The notes under the pieces are model-generated. The model did not search any database, was not told the DNA's origin, and saw only the letters and a program-made list of their open reading frames with translations. The translations under genes were made by a program, and so were the position numbers. Shown here piece after piece: positions 27,787 through 38,293 of a stretch of DNA of 64,000 nt (positions are counted from its first letter, which is position 1; each line of letters begins with the position of its first letter). Origin of the DNA: Bacteroidota bacterium (lineage in GTDB: Bacteria > Bacteroidota > Bacteroidia > JACCXN01); contig JACCXN010000020.1 in assembly GCA_013696965.1 (NCBI GenBank), forward strand, positions 62,001 through 126,000, read 5' to 3'.

Positions 27787-28479
27787 ATGAACAAAACAGT
27801 AAAGGACGCAGAAGCTGCTATTGCAGGAATAAAAGACAATATGACTTTAATGCTGGGTGGATTTGGATTATGTGGAATTCCAGAAAACTGCATTTCAGCA
27901 CTTGTTAAAAAAGGAATAATGGGATTAACCTGCATATCCAATAATGCCGGAGTTGATGATTTTGGATTAGGATTACTGCTACACAACAAACAAATAAAAA
28001 AAATGATTGCCTCTTATGTAGGAGAAAATGCGGAATTTGAAAGACAATTGCTAAGTGGGGAATTGGAAGTTGACCTGGTACCACAGGGAACCCTTGCAAC
28101 ACGTTGCATGGCCTCAGGATATGGAATACCTGCAGTATTTACACCTGCCGGAGTTGGTACTGAAATAGCCCAGGGAAAAGAAGTAAGAAACTTTAATGGA
28201 AAAGATTACTTACTTGAATTTGCTTTTGACGCTGATTTTGCAATCGTAAAGGCATGGAAGGGTGATACTCAGGGCAATCTAGTGTTCCGCGCAACTGCCA
28301 GAAACTTCAATCCACTTATGGCAATGGCTGGAAAAATAACCATTGCAGAAGTAGAAGAACTTGTCCCAGTAGGCCAACTGGACCCTGATTCCATACATAC
28401 TCCAGGCATTTTTGTTCATAGGATATTTCAGGGAAGTAACTATGAAAAAAGAATTGAGCAAAGAACCCTTAGAAGTTAA
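27787..28479 (+). CDS. scoA: 3-oxoacid CoA-transferase subunit A
   Basis: A 230-residue family I CoA-transferase alpha subunit, which with subunit B moves CoA between succinyl-CoA and 3-oxoacids such as acetoacetate. The glycine-rich CoA site is seen in MTLMLGGFGLCGIPENCI, with FTPAGVGTEIAQGKE and GKDYLLEFAFDADFAIVKAWK typical of this subunit. The end (YEKRIEQRTLRS) is complete. The partner scoB normally follows within a few bases, often overlapping; here it lies 10,150 bp downstream with glycosyltransferase genes between. Only 12 bp separate scoA from the PBP1A stop. Confidence 0.94.
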   Translation: MNKTVKDAEAAIAGIKDNMTLMLGGFGLCGIPENCISALVKKGIMGLTCISNNAGVDDFGLGLLLHNKQIKKMIASYVGENAEFERQLLSGELEVDLVPQGTLATRCMASGYGIPAVFTPAGVGTEIAQGKEVRNFNGKDYLLEFAFDADFAIVKAWKGDTQGNLVFRATARNFNPLMAMAGKITIAEVEELVPVGQLDPDSIHTPGIFVHRIFQGSNYEKRIEQRTLRS

Positions 28480-28610
28480 TGGATTTCTATATTTACATCT
28501 AAAATTAAAAAACATCCTGTTGAATTTCCAAAATTAATTGATACACTTGTTTTTATTACTATTTGTATTGCTAATAAAATAAATTCAGTCTGCCTTAAAT
28601 AAATTCCCTA

Positions 28611-30467
28611 ATGAATAAGCTCTCCGCTGGTGTTACCCTGGTATTATCCATAATCCTTGTAACCCTGATTGGACTTAACCCATACCCTAACACTATTTCC
28701 TGGGATGTTTTTGGGTATTACCTGTATTTACCTGCTGTGTTTATTTATCAGGATTTGGGTTTAAAGAATATTGAGGTAATTGAAAACATAATTCAAACTT
28801 ATAGCAGCACTTCTACTTTTTACCAGGCAACAAGATTGCCGGAAGGAGTATGGGTTTTTAAATACTCCATGGGCATGGCTGTTTTATATGCCCCGTTTTT
28901 TTTTATTAGTCATTTTTTAGCTTTATTTCTAGACTATGCTGCTGATGGATTCTCTCCTCCCTATCAATGGGGACTAATTGCCGGTAGCTTTTTTTACACT
29001 TTAGCTGGCCTTTACTTTTTACGAAAAGTTCTATTGAAATTTTTTAATGATCAAATTACTGCTATTGCACTTATTTTAATTGTTGTTGGCACCAATTACT
29101 TTCATATTGTGATTTACAGCAGTTTAATGCCACATAACTTCCTTTTCACTTTATACACTCTTGTTTTATGGTTTACCTTAAAATGGCATGAAACATTTAA
29201 AATTAAATATATTGTTTTGTGCGGAATAGTTTGCGGACTATGTATCCTGAGCAGGCCTTCAGAAATAGTTTGTCTTTTGATTCCTGCACTTTGGACAATA
29301 AACAATAAGGAAAGTTTTATTGAAAAAATACGGTTGTTACTAGAAAAAAAAGTTCAAATACTCTTGTTTTTATTGGTTGTATTTACAACCTGTTTGCCTC
29401 AACTTATTTATTATAAAATGATCACGGGCAAATTTTTGTATTCAAGTTATGGAAATTATGGCGAAGGAATGGAGTTTTTGAAGCCATATACCTTAGAAGT
29501 TCTATTTAGTTTCAGGAAGGGATGGTTTATTTATACTCCAATTATGCTATTTGCCATTATTGGACTATTTATGATGCTTAAAAACAAATGGAAACACAGC
29601 TTTGCTATAGTCCTGTTTACAATCGTTAATGTGTATATTGTTTCTAGCTGGTCATGCTGGTGGTATGCCGATAGTTTTGGCCAAAGAGCATTAATGCAAT
29701 CCTTTGCGGTACTTGCCTTGCCTTTGGGCTATTTTATCCTGTGGTTGAAAAGCAAGCAAATTTATCTAAAGGTTTTATCTTCTATTGCTTTTGGTTTTTT
29801 CATTTTATTGAACTTGTTTCAAACCTGGCAAATCAATAATTATATTATTCATTCCTCCAGGATGACTTTTTCCTATTATCTCAAAGTGTTTGGAAAAACA
29901 ACAGTTCAGGAAGAGGACAAAAAACTATTATTGGTGAATAGATTTTTTATTGGAGATGAAACGGTGCAAAACGAAGATGAATTTGCCAAAACTACGCTTG
30001 GTTTTATTGATTTTGAAAAGAATAAAACATATGAACTGAGTTATGAAAAACACCGGAAATATGTATTATCCAAAAAACAGTATTTTTCAGGAAATACCTC
30101 ATTAAAGTTAGATAGCAACAATATTTTTTCTCCAAAATATGAAATAACCTACAAGGATCTCACAGACAAAGAATATGCATGGATAAGAGTTTCTGCAATG
30201 ATTTATCCCACAGCAGATTTAAAAAACGATCCGGCAAGTATTGTAATTACTTTTAAGCATAAATGGAACAATTATAAATATGCTGCATTAAATTTTGAAA
30301 ATCTACCCCATTTAGAATTAAACAAATGGAACAAAGTAAGTTTTGATTACCTTACACCTGAGGTAAGGAAAAAAAGTGACAACTTAAGTGTTTATGCATG
30401 GAATAGAGGGAAGAAAAACATATACATTGATGACCTGAAAATTGATGTTTTTGAACCAAAAAATTAA
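28611..30467 (+). CDS. Polytopic GT-C-like membrane protein with C-terminal beta domain
   Basis: A 618-residue protein with about 10-11 predicted membrane helices (residues 1-420) and a soluble C-terminal region (about 460-618). The membrane part begins with an acidic first-loop motif (NPYPNTISWDVFGYYLYLP), as in GT-C glycosyltransferases, and has SFRKGWFIYTPIMLF before the last helices. The C-terminal part is beta-rich (NKWNKVSFDYLTPEVRK, VYAWNRGKKNIYIDDLKI) and resembles a carbohydrate-binding sandwich. It is a paralog of the protein at 42338-43780, and its C-terminal domain recurs in the protein at 36171-38177. Probably transfers a sugar from a polyprenyl phosphate donor; substrate unknown. 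Confidence 0.7.
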   Translation: MNKLSAGVTLVLSIILVTLIGLNPYPNTISWDVFGYYLYLPAVFIYQDLGLKNIEVIENIIQTYSSTSTFYQATRLPEGVWVFKYSMGMAVLYAPFFFISHFLALFLDYAADGFSPPYQWGLIAGSFFYTLAGLYFLRKVLLKFFNDQITAIALILIVVGTNYFHIVIYSSLMPHNFLFTLYTLVLWFTLKWHETFKIKYIVLCGIVCGLCILSRPSEIVCLLIPALWTINNKESFIEKIRLLLEKKVQILLFLLVVFTTCLPQLIYYKMITGKFLYSSYGNYGEGMEFLKPYTLEVLFSFRKGWFIYTPIMLFAIIGLFMMLKNKWKHSFAIVLFTIVNVYIVSSWSCWWYADSFGQRALMQSFAVLALPLGYFILWLKSKQIYLKVLSSIAFGFFILLNLFQTWQINNYIIHSSRMTFSYYLKVFGKTTVQEEDKKLLLVNRFFIGDETVQNEDEFAKTTLGFIDFEKNKTYELSYEKHRKYVLSKKQYFSGNTSLKLDSNNIFSPKYEITYKDLTDKEYAWIRVSAMIYPTADLKNDPASIVITFKHKWNNYKYAALNFENLPHLELNKWNKVSFDYLTPEVRKKSDNLSVYAWNRGKKNIYIDDLKIDVFEPKN

Positions 30468-30607
30468 AAAAAACTTCAATAATGAAAATGAATAGGCAAA
30501 TTGTGTGATTTAAATAAAAACAATTCGTTTGAGTTATTAAAAGGCCCAAGACAATAGTGCAACAAAAGTGGTATAGGTTATTCTTATATTAAATAACAGA
30601 TAAAGTT

Positions 30608-30636
30608 TACATTTGTCAGCTTAAAATATATATTTG
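30608..30636 (+). promoter_or_regulatory. Two candidate -7 boxes before the GT2 gene
   Basis: TACATTTG at 30608-30615 and TATATTTG at 30629-30636 both match TAnnTTTG, and either would start transcription shortly before the ATG at 30655. No good -33 partner is seen. The preceding 140 bp (30468-30607) hold no gene. Confidence 0.35.
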
Positions 30637-30654
30637 CATAGTAAATTATTAAAA

Positions 30655-31389
30655 ATGTTCTATTATAAAAAATGGGCCATCGTTGTTCCTTTGGCTAATG
30701 AGGAAGCAGATTTTAAACCATTCATTGAAATGGTGAATTTGGTGATAAATGAATTGAACCCAGGAAATGTTTATTTCATAGTTGATAAAGCTTCAAAAGA
30801 CAGGACTCTTGAGCTGTGCCAGGAACTGTCAGCCAGGGATCCAAAATATGTTACTGTATGGGCGCCTGAGAACAAGAATGTTGTAGATGCTTATGTTAAA
30901 GGATTGCGTGTTGCATACGAAGCAGGTCATGAAATAATTATTGAAATGGATGCAGGATTATCCCACGATCCGAGAGCAATTCCAATGTTTTTGCGTGTAT
31001 TGAATGAAGGAAATGAATGTGCATTCGGAAGCAGGTTTATAAATGGAGGTTCTATGGGGGATTCGCCATTTAAACGTAGATTTCTTTCAAAAACGGGAAC
31101 CTTTCTTGCCAATTTTTTACTTGGAACTTCATTAAGGGACATGACCTCAGGATACCAGGGATTCCATAGGGATGTGGTGGCTAAAATAATAGATCATAAG
31201 TTTAGATCAAAAGCTCATTTTTACCAAACCGAATTGCGTTATTTGTTGCGAAATAGAAGAATTTTCGAAGTTCCAATACATTACCAGGCACCTTCACCGC
31301 GTGTTTCAAAAAATGCAATAAAAAATGCCTATCAGTCCTTGTTTTATTATTTCTTTCAACGATTAACTGGAAATAAACCAACACTATAA
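30655..31389 (+). CDS. Glycosyltransferase family 2, DPM1/polyprenyl-phosphate type
   Basis: A 244-residue GT-A enzyme. The nucleotide-sugar fold starts AIVVPLANEEADFKPFIEM, with YFIVDKASKDRTLELC and the metal-site region IIEMDAGLSHDPRAIPMFL. RFINGGSMGDSPFKRRFLS and DMTSGYQGFHRDVV fit dolichol-phosphate mannosyltransferase-like enzymes, which load a sugar onto a polyprenyl phosphate. No membrane helix at the C-terminus, so peripheral. It could supply lipid-linked sugar to the neighbouring GT-C proteins (inference). Start taken at the ATG at 30655; a TTG at 30634 is also in frame. Confidence 0.85.
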   Translation: MFYYKKWAIVVPLANEEADFKPFIEMVNLVINELNPGNVYFIVDKASKDRTLELCQELSARDPKYVTVWAPENKNVVDAYVKGLRVAYEAGHEIIIEMDAGLSHDPRAIPMFLRVLNEGNECAFGSRFINGGSMGDSPFKRRFLSKTGTFLANFLLGTSLRDMTSGYQGFHRDVVAKIIDHKFRSKAHFYQTELRYLLRNRRIFEVPIHYQAPSPRVSKNAIKNAYQSLFYYFFQRLTGNKPTL

Positions 31390-31440
31390 TGAATAGGGTA
31401 TACCCTGGTAATTAGTAGAATTTTCATTCCAAATAAATAT

Positions 31441-32448
31441 ATGTCAAAAACACTTATCATTACCTCAATTGCAAACGATCAAAATGCAATATTAAAACAA
31501 TTTGCAAAGGAATGCAAAGAACAAAACACGCCATTCATTGTAATTGGTGACACAAAATCACCGGAAAATTTCCAATTAGAGGGTTGTGATTACTGGAATG
31601 TTGAGCGTCAATTGGGCTTGCCTTTTGAACTGGCAAAAATCACCCCCACCCGCCATTATTCAAGAAAAAATTTGGGATATCTTATTGCCATAAAAAACGG
31701 GGCAACGGAACTGGTAGAAACAGATGATGACAATATTCCGCGTAAAGAATTTTGGGAACCAAAATCTCGTGAAGTAAAGAGCCATCAGTTTGAAAACAAG
31801 GGCTGGGTAAATGTATACCATTACTTTAGCAAGCAGATGATTTGGCCAAGAGGCTTTCCTTTGGAGGAGTTACAAAAAAAACAAATTGCACTTTCAGACC
31901 TGGAAAACAAAAGTACCCTGTGCCCTATTCAACAAGGCCTTGCTGATGAGAATCCGGATGTTGATGCAGTTTACAGACTTACTTACCCCCTGCCATTTAA
32001 TTTTGAATTAAAAGAACGCTTAGCATTAGGCAAAAACGCATGGAGCCCCTTTAACAGTCAGAATACCTATTGGTTTAAAGAAGCTTTTGCATTGATGTAT
32101 TTACCCTCGTATTGCAGCTTTAGGATGACCGACATCTGGCGCAGTTATGTTGCACAGCGTATAGCATGGGAATGCGGCTGGAGCATACTATATCACGAAC
32201 CTACAGTTTGGCAGGAGCGCAACGAACACAATTTGATGAAAGATTTTGAAGATGAAATTCCAGGATACACCAACAACTTTAATATTTGCAAAGAATTACA
32301 AGCACTTGATTTAAAGCCAGGCCAGGAAAACATCTACCCTAATTTAATAGCCTGTTATCAAAAACTAATTGATATGGGTGTGATTGGAAAAGATGAGATG
32401 ATATTGTTAAAAGCATGGATAAGCGACTTGAAAATAGTATTAAATTAG
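31441..32448 (+). CDS. STELLO/DUF288-like glycosyltransferase
   Basis: A 335-residue cytosolic protein matching the STELLO (DUF288) family: QLGLPFELAKITPTRHYSRK, then NLGYLIAIKNGATELVETDD with a triple-Asp DDDN metal site. WKNGWVNVYHYF-like elements follow (here NKGWVNVYHYFSKQMIWPRG). In plants STELLO proteins act in the Golgi on cellulose synthase assembly; the bacterial members are of unknown substrate. The gene starts 51 bp after the GT2 gene, and its stop is one base from the next gene's ATG, so the three form an operon. Confidence 0.75.
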   Translation: MSKTLIITSIANDQNAILKQFAKECKEQNTPFIVIGDTKSPENFQLEGCDYWNVERQLGLPFELAKITPTRHYSRKNLGYLIAIKNGATELVETDDDNIPRKEFWEPKSREVKSHQFENKGWVNVYHYFSKQMIWPRGFPLEELQKKQIALSDLENKSTLCPIQQGLADENPDVDAVYRLTYPLPFNFELKERLALGKNAWSPFNSQNTYWFKEAFALMYLPSYCSFRMTDIWRSYVAQRIAWECGWSILYHEPTVWQERNEHNLMKDFEDEIPGYTNNFNICKELQALDLKPGQENIYPNLIACYQKLIDMGVIGKDEMILLKAWISDLKIVLN

Positions 32449-32449
32449 A

Positions 32450-34138
32450 ATGATTCAATCCAAAATTAAAATCTATTCTGCTTTCGTTTTATTGATTATT
32501 CTTGTTTCTTACCCGCTTTTCTTAAACTTAGACAAACTAAGTGTAAGAATGTGGGATGAGGCTAGAAATGGAATTAATGCAATTGAAATGTTAGGAAATG
32601 GAAAGCTATTTGTAACCCATTTCGATGATCAGCCTGATATGTGGAACACAAAGCCTCCATTTATGATTTGGATGATTGCACTTTCCATGAAATTTTTTGG
32701 TGTAACTACATTTGCATTAAGATTCCCCTCTGTTCTGGCAGCTCTAACAATTGTTATATATGGTTTTTGGTTTGCAAGAAAATATATTCAATCAACAAAC
32801 CTTGGTTTTATATTTGGATTAGTTTTATGCACATCAATTGGATTCATTGATCATCATGCATCAAGAAATGGAGATTTCGACACAATGCTTGCAATGTGGA
32901 TATTCCTATATGTTACACAGTTTTTTCTGTTTTTAGAAAACAGAAAACAAATAAATTTAATACTTTTCTCCATTTTTTTTGGTCTGGCTTTACTTACCAA
33001 AGGAATTGCAGCATGCATGATTTTACCAGGCCTGGCAATTTATTTTTTTATCGATAAAAAGAATCTCACATTATTAAAGTCAGCAAATTTTTATGTATTC
33101 TCTTTTTTGGGCCTGCTAATTGGGCTCTCCTATTACATTATTCGGGAACAAATGAACCCTGGCTTTATTGAGATGGTAATTTTTAATGAAATAACAGGCA
33201 GATATGCTGAAACAAACGAAGGTCATTCGGGATCAATTTGGTTTTACTATGAATTATTAAGGGACTACCACTATAAGTTTTGGATATATTTTATTCCATT
33301 GGCACTAGTCCTGATCTTTTTAAGGGCAGATAAAAAATTAAAAAAAATAACAGCATTTATTTTTCTTCAGGCTATAGTATATTTTGCAGTAATTACTTTT
33401 TCAGATACAAAACTAGATTGGTACGACCTCCCATTATTTCCATTGTTTGCCCTAATAATAGCCGCTGGCTTTACTCAATTACAAATACAAATATCAGGTT
33501 TAAGTGTGTTGAAAAAATCTATTTTTAAACAATTTGTTTATCTATCAATAACGTCACTAATTTTTATTATTCCTCTGAAAAATATTTTTGCCACATCCAT
33601 TCAGTTTGAAAAAGAAACCTATTATCCTGAGACGTTTTATGGCGATTTTATAAATGAAATACATGCATTATTTCCCAATCAAAAAAATTTAAAGGTAACT
33701 TCCGAAGGTTACAATCCGCATCTAATCTTTTATATAAAAGAGAAAGAAATGCATCATTTGAATATTGAAATTGTTCAACCAACCAACCATGATTTTGTAC
33801 AAAATGACACAATTATGGTAACGGAAATGAAATTTTTTCCAACATTGAAGGAAGATTTGGTTTTAGATACTTTAATTATTGCTGAAGGTCCGAAATTATT
33901 GCTTCGGGTAATTTCCTATGATGAATACTTCAAAAACAAATATGTAAAACTATTTCTAAAAAAAGTTTCAGAAATTAATTCCGACAAGCAGTGGAACCAA
34001 GCAACAAAGCAAAAGGCTCTAAATAATAATGTAACCATAGAAAAACAAGTTATGCTGGAAGCATTGTGGTGTTTAACTAATGCTAAAGAAATTAGCCCTG
34101 AAGAACAAGATTCCATCAAAGTTAAATACAATTTTTAA
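32450..34138 (+). CDS. GT39/ArnT-type membrane glycosyltransferase
   Basis: A 562-residue polytopic protein with about 10-11 helices. The first periplasmic loop carries the WDEARNG motif (Asp-Glu as in PMT and ArnT enzymes), followed by WNTKPPFMIWMIALSMKFFG and HHASRNGDFDTML. LALLTKGIAACMILPGLAIYF is also typical. It should transfer a sugar from a lipid-phosphate donor to an acceptor outside the inner membrane. The soluble C-terminus (about 400-562) ends with a 40-residue motif shared with two other cluster proteins (WNQATKQKALNNNVTIEKQV). Translationally close to the upstream gene (1 bp gap). Convergent with the next gene. Confidence 0.85.
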   Translation: MIQSKIKIYSAFVLLIILVSYPLFLNLDKLSVRMWDEARNGINAIEMLGNGKLFVTHFDDQPDMWNTKPPFMIWMIALSMKFFGVTTFALRFPSVLAALTIVIYGFWFARKYIQSTNLGFIFGLVLCTSIGFIDHHASRNGDFDTMLAMWIFLYVTQFFLFLENRKQINLILFSIFFGLALLTKGIAACMILPGLAIYFFIDKKNLTLLKSANFYVFSFLGLLIGLSYYIIREQMNPGFIEMVIFNEITGRYAETNEGHSGSIWFYYELLRDYHYKFWIYFIPLALVLIFLRADKKLKKITAFIFLQAIVYFAVITFSDTKLDWYDLPLFPLFALIIAAGFTQLQIQISGLSVLKKSIFKQFVYLSITSLIFIIPLKNIFATSIQFEKETYYPETFYGDFINEIHALFPNQKNLKVTSEGYNPHLIFYIKEKEMHHLNIEIVQPTNHDFVQNDTIMVTEMKFFPTLKEDLVLDTLIIAEGPKLLLRVISYDEYFKNKYVKLFLKKVSEINSDKQWNQATKQKALNNNVTIEKQVMLEALWCLTNAKEISPEEQDSIKVKYNF

Positions 34139-34198
34139 AACTCTACTTTTTGAATTGCAACTTTAAAAGTAAAAATAGAAACTATTTTAAAACAGATA

Positions 34199-36106
34199 CT
34201 ATTTTTTCAGCTCTTCTTCTATAATCCATTTTGCGTCATAATATAAGGCTGTATCCAAACTTGTATTACTTTCTCTGGCTTTTAATTTAATCATTTCAAG
34301 CCATTCTGGGTTAGCTTTTATCTGAACGATTTTAATATTTATTTTTTCTTCTTTAGTGGTTCCTATTTGAATTACTGGATCAATTTTTAAAACATATCTT
34401 GCATCACCAATCAAAGCCTGCTCCTCGGAAACACCCTCCTTTTCAGCTCGTTCAATCACTGAATTATACCAATTGGGAGTGGCTTTTATTATTTCAATCA
34501 TATTTTGTGTTTTTCTTACATTATCAATTTCTATTAGCAATGCTTTAGGTAGAAATTTTGATGAAATATTGTCAACATTTAAATAAGCCCAATTATTAAT
34601 AAAATTAGTATTTTCATTTATTGAATCAATTTGAGCTTTATTCAAGCCTATTATTTCCAAATTATCTGTATGTTGTTTGTGTATAAGTATTTTGGTAATA
34701 GTACCATCTGTTTTCATGAAATAAGCAGGAGTACTTGAATAATCATAGGCTGCATTAGGAAAATACCTATTTAAGAATATTACTGGGTCCGGGTTGTAAA
34801 ATTTGGGATAATTTTCCAACACCCATACTGAAATGGGTTTTGGCACATTTGTGGACCAGTCATAATCACTTAAATTGTTGTGATAAATTACTGTTGCTAT
34901 TTGGGTTATAAGCGCAAAAGAAGCAATACTGATTTTTAACCTCAGGTTTTTAATTTCGTACAGCAAAAACGCAAAATGAACCAAAATCATTCCACTAAAG
35001 TAGGTAACATAACGATTTACAACAGACTGGCCATGATTCCAATTATCAATTGTTGCTGCAATGCAAACAGAAAATACAGTAAAAACCACTATTATTATTT
35101 CTAAAATATATTCCGGAGGTTTAGTTGTGAGAAATTTCCGAATAAGAAGGAAAATATATAAAAACAAAACAAGTGGAATTGCCAATATTGCGCCTTGATT
35201 AATATCAAAAAACAAACCCAAAACACGATTAACAGTTACATAGTCAAAACTTAAAGCCCCCTGATATTTAATAAGGTTTGTTTCACCAAAATGGTAGTAG
35301 TAGAACAAAGATGGACCAAGCACTATTATTGTGCTTAAGCCCAACTTTACTAGATTTTTAATATTAATTGGTGCTTTAATTAATGTATATACCGCTAAAC
35401 CAGCAATCAAAATAGCCATTGGCTGATTTTGCAATGCAGCAATAGACATTAAAAACAAACCCCAATAACGCCTTTCGGATAGGAATAAAAACAAACCCAA
35501 TGAAGAAAAACAAACTGTAAATACTTCTGGGTGTTGCCAGGATAAATACCAATAGTTTGTTGAAAAATAAAACATGAATACAAAGAGAGTTGTATATAGC
35601 TTATTAAATCCACTATATCTGAAGAATAAAAAACTACAAATAACAATCAACATTAAATTAGTGAGCTGATGGATAATTAATGGATTAAAATCCAATACAG
35701 CACAAAGAATACGGGAAGGCACATTAATTAAAGAGTATGCAAAGAAATGACAACTAAATTTTTTACCCTTTTCACTTACAAAAAAAGCATAATCGTAATC
35801 CAGAGGTTGATGATTCTTTTCTGAAACAAACTGCTGAGCTGCATCATAAGTTATTGCTTTTTCATTATTGGACCAGTCGGCAATTTTAGTGTATGCTTTT
35901 TTAAAGGTTTCAAAATCACCCTCTCTTACATCAGGTGAAAAATGATTGTAAAAAGCCTCTGTCATTATTGTATATTCAATTACATCCCCCGTAGGATAAA
36001 TTTTATCTTCACTTACTAGTCGAAAAACCCCAAGAATAAAAATAACAATTACAACAAGGGAGGAAATACTAATTAAATTGCTTTTTATATTTTTTATAAA
36101 TTCCAT
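34199..36106 (-). CDS. Polytopic membrane protein, putative GT-C glycosyltransferase
   Basis: A 635-residue protein with about 10-12 helices and a soluble C-terminus. After the first helix an acidic loop (YPTGDVIEYTIMTEAFYNHF) and a later HQPLDYDYAFF segment are compatible with a GT-C fold, but no family could be assigned firmly. The C-terminal 105 residues contain two copies of a W...A...DA motif: NWYNSVIERAEKEGVSEEQA at about 545-564 and EWLEMIKLKARESNTSLDTA at about 601-620. The same motif occurs in the proteins at 32450 and 39363. It is downstream of the 36171-38177 gene on the minus strand (64 bp apart). Confidence 0.7.
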   Translation of the reverse strand: MEFIKNIKSNLISISSLVVIVIFILGVFRLVSEDKIYPTGDVIEYTIMTEAFYNHFSPDVREGDFETFKKAYTKIADWSNNEKAITYDAAQQFVSEKNHQPLDYDYAFFVSEKGKKFSCHFFAYSLINVPSRILCAVLDFNPLIIHQLTNLMLIVICSFLFFRYSGFNKLYTTLFVFMFYFSTNYWYLSWQHPEVFTVCFSSLGLFLFLSERRYWGLFLMSIAALQNQPMAILIAGLAVYTLIKAPINIKNLVKLGLSTIIVLGPSLFYYYHFGETNLIKYQGALSFDYVTVNRVLGLFFDINQGAILAIPLVLFLYIFLLIRKFLTTKPPEYILEIIIVVFTVFSVCIAATIDNWNHGQSVVNRYVTYFSGMILVHFAFLLYEIKNLRLKISIASFALITQIATVIYHNNLSDYDWSTNVPKPISVWVLENYPKFYNPDPVIFLNRYFPNAAYDYSSTPAYFMKTDGTITKILIHKQHTDNLEIIGLNKAQIDSINENTNFINNWAYLNVDNISSKFLPKALLIEIDNVRKTQNMIEIIKATPNWYNSVIERAEKEGVSEEQALIGDARYVLKIDPVIQIGTTKEEKINIKIVQIKANPEWLEMIKLKARESNTSLDTALYYDAKWIIEEELKK

Positions 36107-36170
36107 TCTTTTTCGAATTACTAATTATTTACTTACTTTATTTTAAAAAAAATGCATCAAAATTTGAACT

Positions 36171-38177
36171 CTAAAACTCACCTTTTTGTATAACAACTTT
36201 AAAATTTTCAATGTAAAAATTCTCTTTAGCACGGTTCCAAACATATATTTTTAATTCCGCATCATCAGAAATACCGCTAGGCAAGTTTGCTATTAAAGAA
36301 ATATTATTCCAGTTATTTGGCACCTTCATTTTTTCCAGAACAATTAAATCAGCTCTGAACAAGGATTCCCCATCTTTTTCAACTGAAATAACCATATGTC
36401 CGATTGATTTTTTTTCATTATAAACTAAAGCGTTTATTGAAATGGCTGTTTTTCCATTCAATTCACTTATTTTTTTTACTATTCCCGGGCTAAACTGATT
36501 TTGTTCATTAATTAAATAAGATGCCCTTCCAGTATCAGTGAATATAATTGAAGGGTTATCTATATTACAACCTGCATTCATAAAGGAAGAATGAAAAACA
36601 AGACAAGAATCACCCTTAACATTCTTGCCAATAAAGCTTTTTACCAAATCACAGGGATTGTCTGAGACATCTGCAATAATTTCAATTGGATTACAAGCTA
36701 ACTCATTTTTTACAAATACAGTGTAGCCTGTACTGATTCTCTTGTAATAGCTGCATTCTTTAAATCCTTTACTTACAATAAATTCTTCTATTTTATGGTC
36801 AGGATCCTGAAATTGCGAATGAGAATGAACATAAATAACTTTATTTATAGTATCGTAATTTAAATTTTCCCATCCATACAAAGGACACTTCTCACAATAG
36901 TAAACATTGTTTTTTGCCAACATTTCAGCCGATTTTGAATAATTCCTAAAGGATTCGTAATCGTAATAAAAAGCAAAATCCATGTATTTATAAGTGGCGG
37001 AAATAAAAATAACCGTATTCTTATCCTGCTTACTTTTTACAACCGGAACCATTCTTTTCCAATCATCTTCGCGTTCCTGCGTAATTTCAAAAGAAGTGAG
37101 TATCAATAAAGCAAAAGGGATAATAAATAAGAACTTATAAAGAAATTTCATTTTTAGATTTGAAAAAAAGTAAGCAATGCACAAAAACAAACCAATGGTG
37201 GTATACAAAATATACCTTGCATGGAATACCGGGGTTTTCTGAGAAACAATAAAATCCAGAACTATGGGCAGGATATACAGTGTTACAAAAACAAAGTAGT
37301 GTTTGCGATTAAACTCCATGCTAAGAACCTTCAGCTGATTGTTGAAAACAACAATCAAAAATGAAAGCGAAACAAATGCACTAAAAACATAAAACAAAGT
37401 TTCACTTCCCGAAAGAACATTTGTATGGTATCTAAATGCATCAAAATTTGGAGCTATGTTCCAAAAAGAGCCTTCTTTGGGAACATTGGATAAGAGTATA
37501 GAAACCCAGGGCAAAAAAGAAATTACAAGGAATATTTGACTAACAAAATAATAAACAAAAGCTTTTCTGTTTTCTTTAAAATATCCCCAAATAAAAACAA
37601 ACTGAACAACAAGAATAAAAACAGAAAGGTAATGCGTAAAGAGTAAAGACAAATTAATTAACCACAAAAAAATAACATCGCTCTTTTTGGGCTTAGTAAG
37701 CAAATTGAAATAAATATAAAATGAAGAAATGCACAACAATTGAATAAGGGCATAAGGCCTTACCTCTGTAGAGAAATAGTGCTGGGAATTGGAAAACAAA
37801 AACAAGAAAAAAGCAATTACTGCTGTTTGAATGTTCAAAAACTTTTTGGCAAATAAAAATAAAATAAGGCCTGCAAAAACACTACATGCAACAGATAACA
37901 TTTTAGAAGCTATTTCTGTTACTCCGAAAATTTCCATCCAAAAATGCAACAAAGCAATGTGCATGGGTGGGTTTTGATCATTTAAAAATATTACTTTTAG
38001 TTCAGATAGCGATTTTTGACCATGAAACACACTATACATCTCATCGCCATATAAGCTCTCCAGAGAAAGGCCATATGTACGAATAAACAGTGATAGTAAA
38101 AACAAAAAAAACAACAGTAAAAAGAATATTAATTTACTATTTAATCCTTGTTTTTTATTTGTTGGAATTTCACCCAT
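36171..38177 (-). CDS. GT39-type membrane glycosyltransferase with C-terminal beta domain
   Basis: A 668-residue polytopic protein starting at the ATG at 38177 (MGEIPTNKKQG); the frame is open to a GTG at 38204. The first loop RTYGLSLESLYGDEMYSVFH contains the Asp-Glu pair of GT39 enzymes, with NDQNPPMHIALLHFWMEIFG following, a common pattern. About 11 helices fill residues 1-390. The C-terminal soluble part ends with a beta domain (NNWNNISLIANLPSG, IYVWNRAKENFYIENFKVV) homologous to that of the protein at 28611. It may glycosylate a lipid or surface polymer; the substrate is unknown. Confidence 0.82.
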   Translation of the reverse strand: MGEIPTNKKQGLNSKLIFFLLLFFLFLLSLFIRTYGLSLESLYGDEMYSVFHGQKSLSELKVIFLNDQNPPMHIALLHFWMEIFGVTEIASKMLSVACSVFAGLILFLFAKKFLNIQTAVIAFFLFLFSNSQHYFSTEVRPYALIQLLCISSFYIYFNLLTKPKKSDVIFLWLINLSLLFTHYLSVFILVVQFVFIWGYFKENRKAFVYYFVSQIFLVISFLPWVSILLSNVPKEGSFWNIAPNFDAFRYHTNVLSGSETLFYVFSAFVSLSFLIVVFNNQLKVLSMEFNRKHYFVFVTLYILPIVLDFIVSQKTPVFHARYILYTTIGLFLCIAYFFSNLKMKFLYKFLFIIPFALLILTSFEITQEREDDWKRMVPVVKSKQDKNTVIFISATYKYMDFAFYYDYESFRNYSKSAEMLAKNNVYYCEKCPLYGWENLNYDTINKVIYVHSHSQFQDPDHKIEEFIVSKGFKECSYYKRISTGYTVFVKNELACNPIEIIADVSDNPCDLVKSFIGKNVKGDSCLVFHSSFMNAGCNIDNPSIIFTDTGRASYLINEQNQFSPGIVKKISELNGKTAISINALVYNEKKSIGHMVISVEKDGESLFRADLIVLEKMKVPNNWNNISLIANLPSGISDDAELKIYVWNRAKENFYIENFKVVIQKGEF

Positions 38178-38293
38178 TGTTGACAAATATTCTCGTGGAA
38201 TCACCCTTATGGGTATTTCTTAATGGTCTGCAATACTCTATATTATCACAAACATAGTATTATTTTTTTTGTTTACACAGGAAACAAATATTC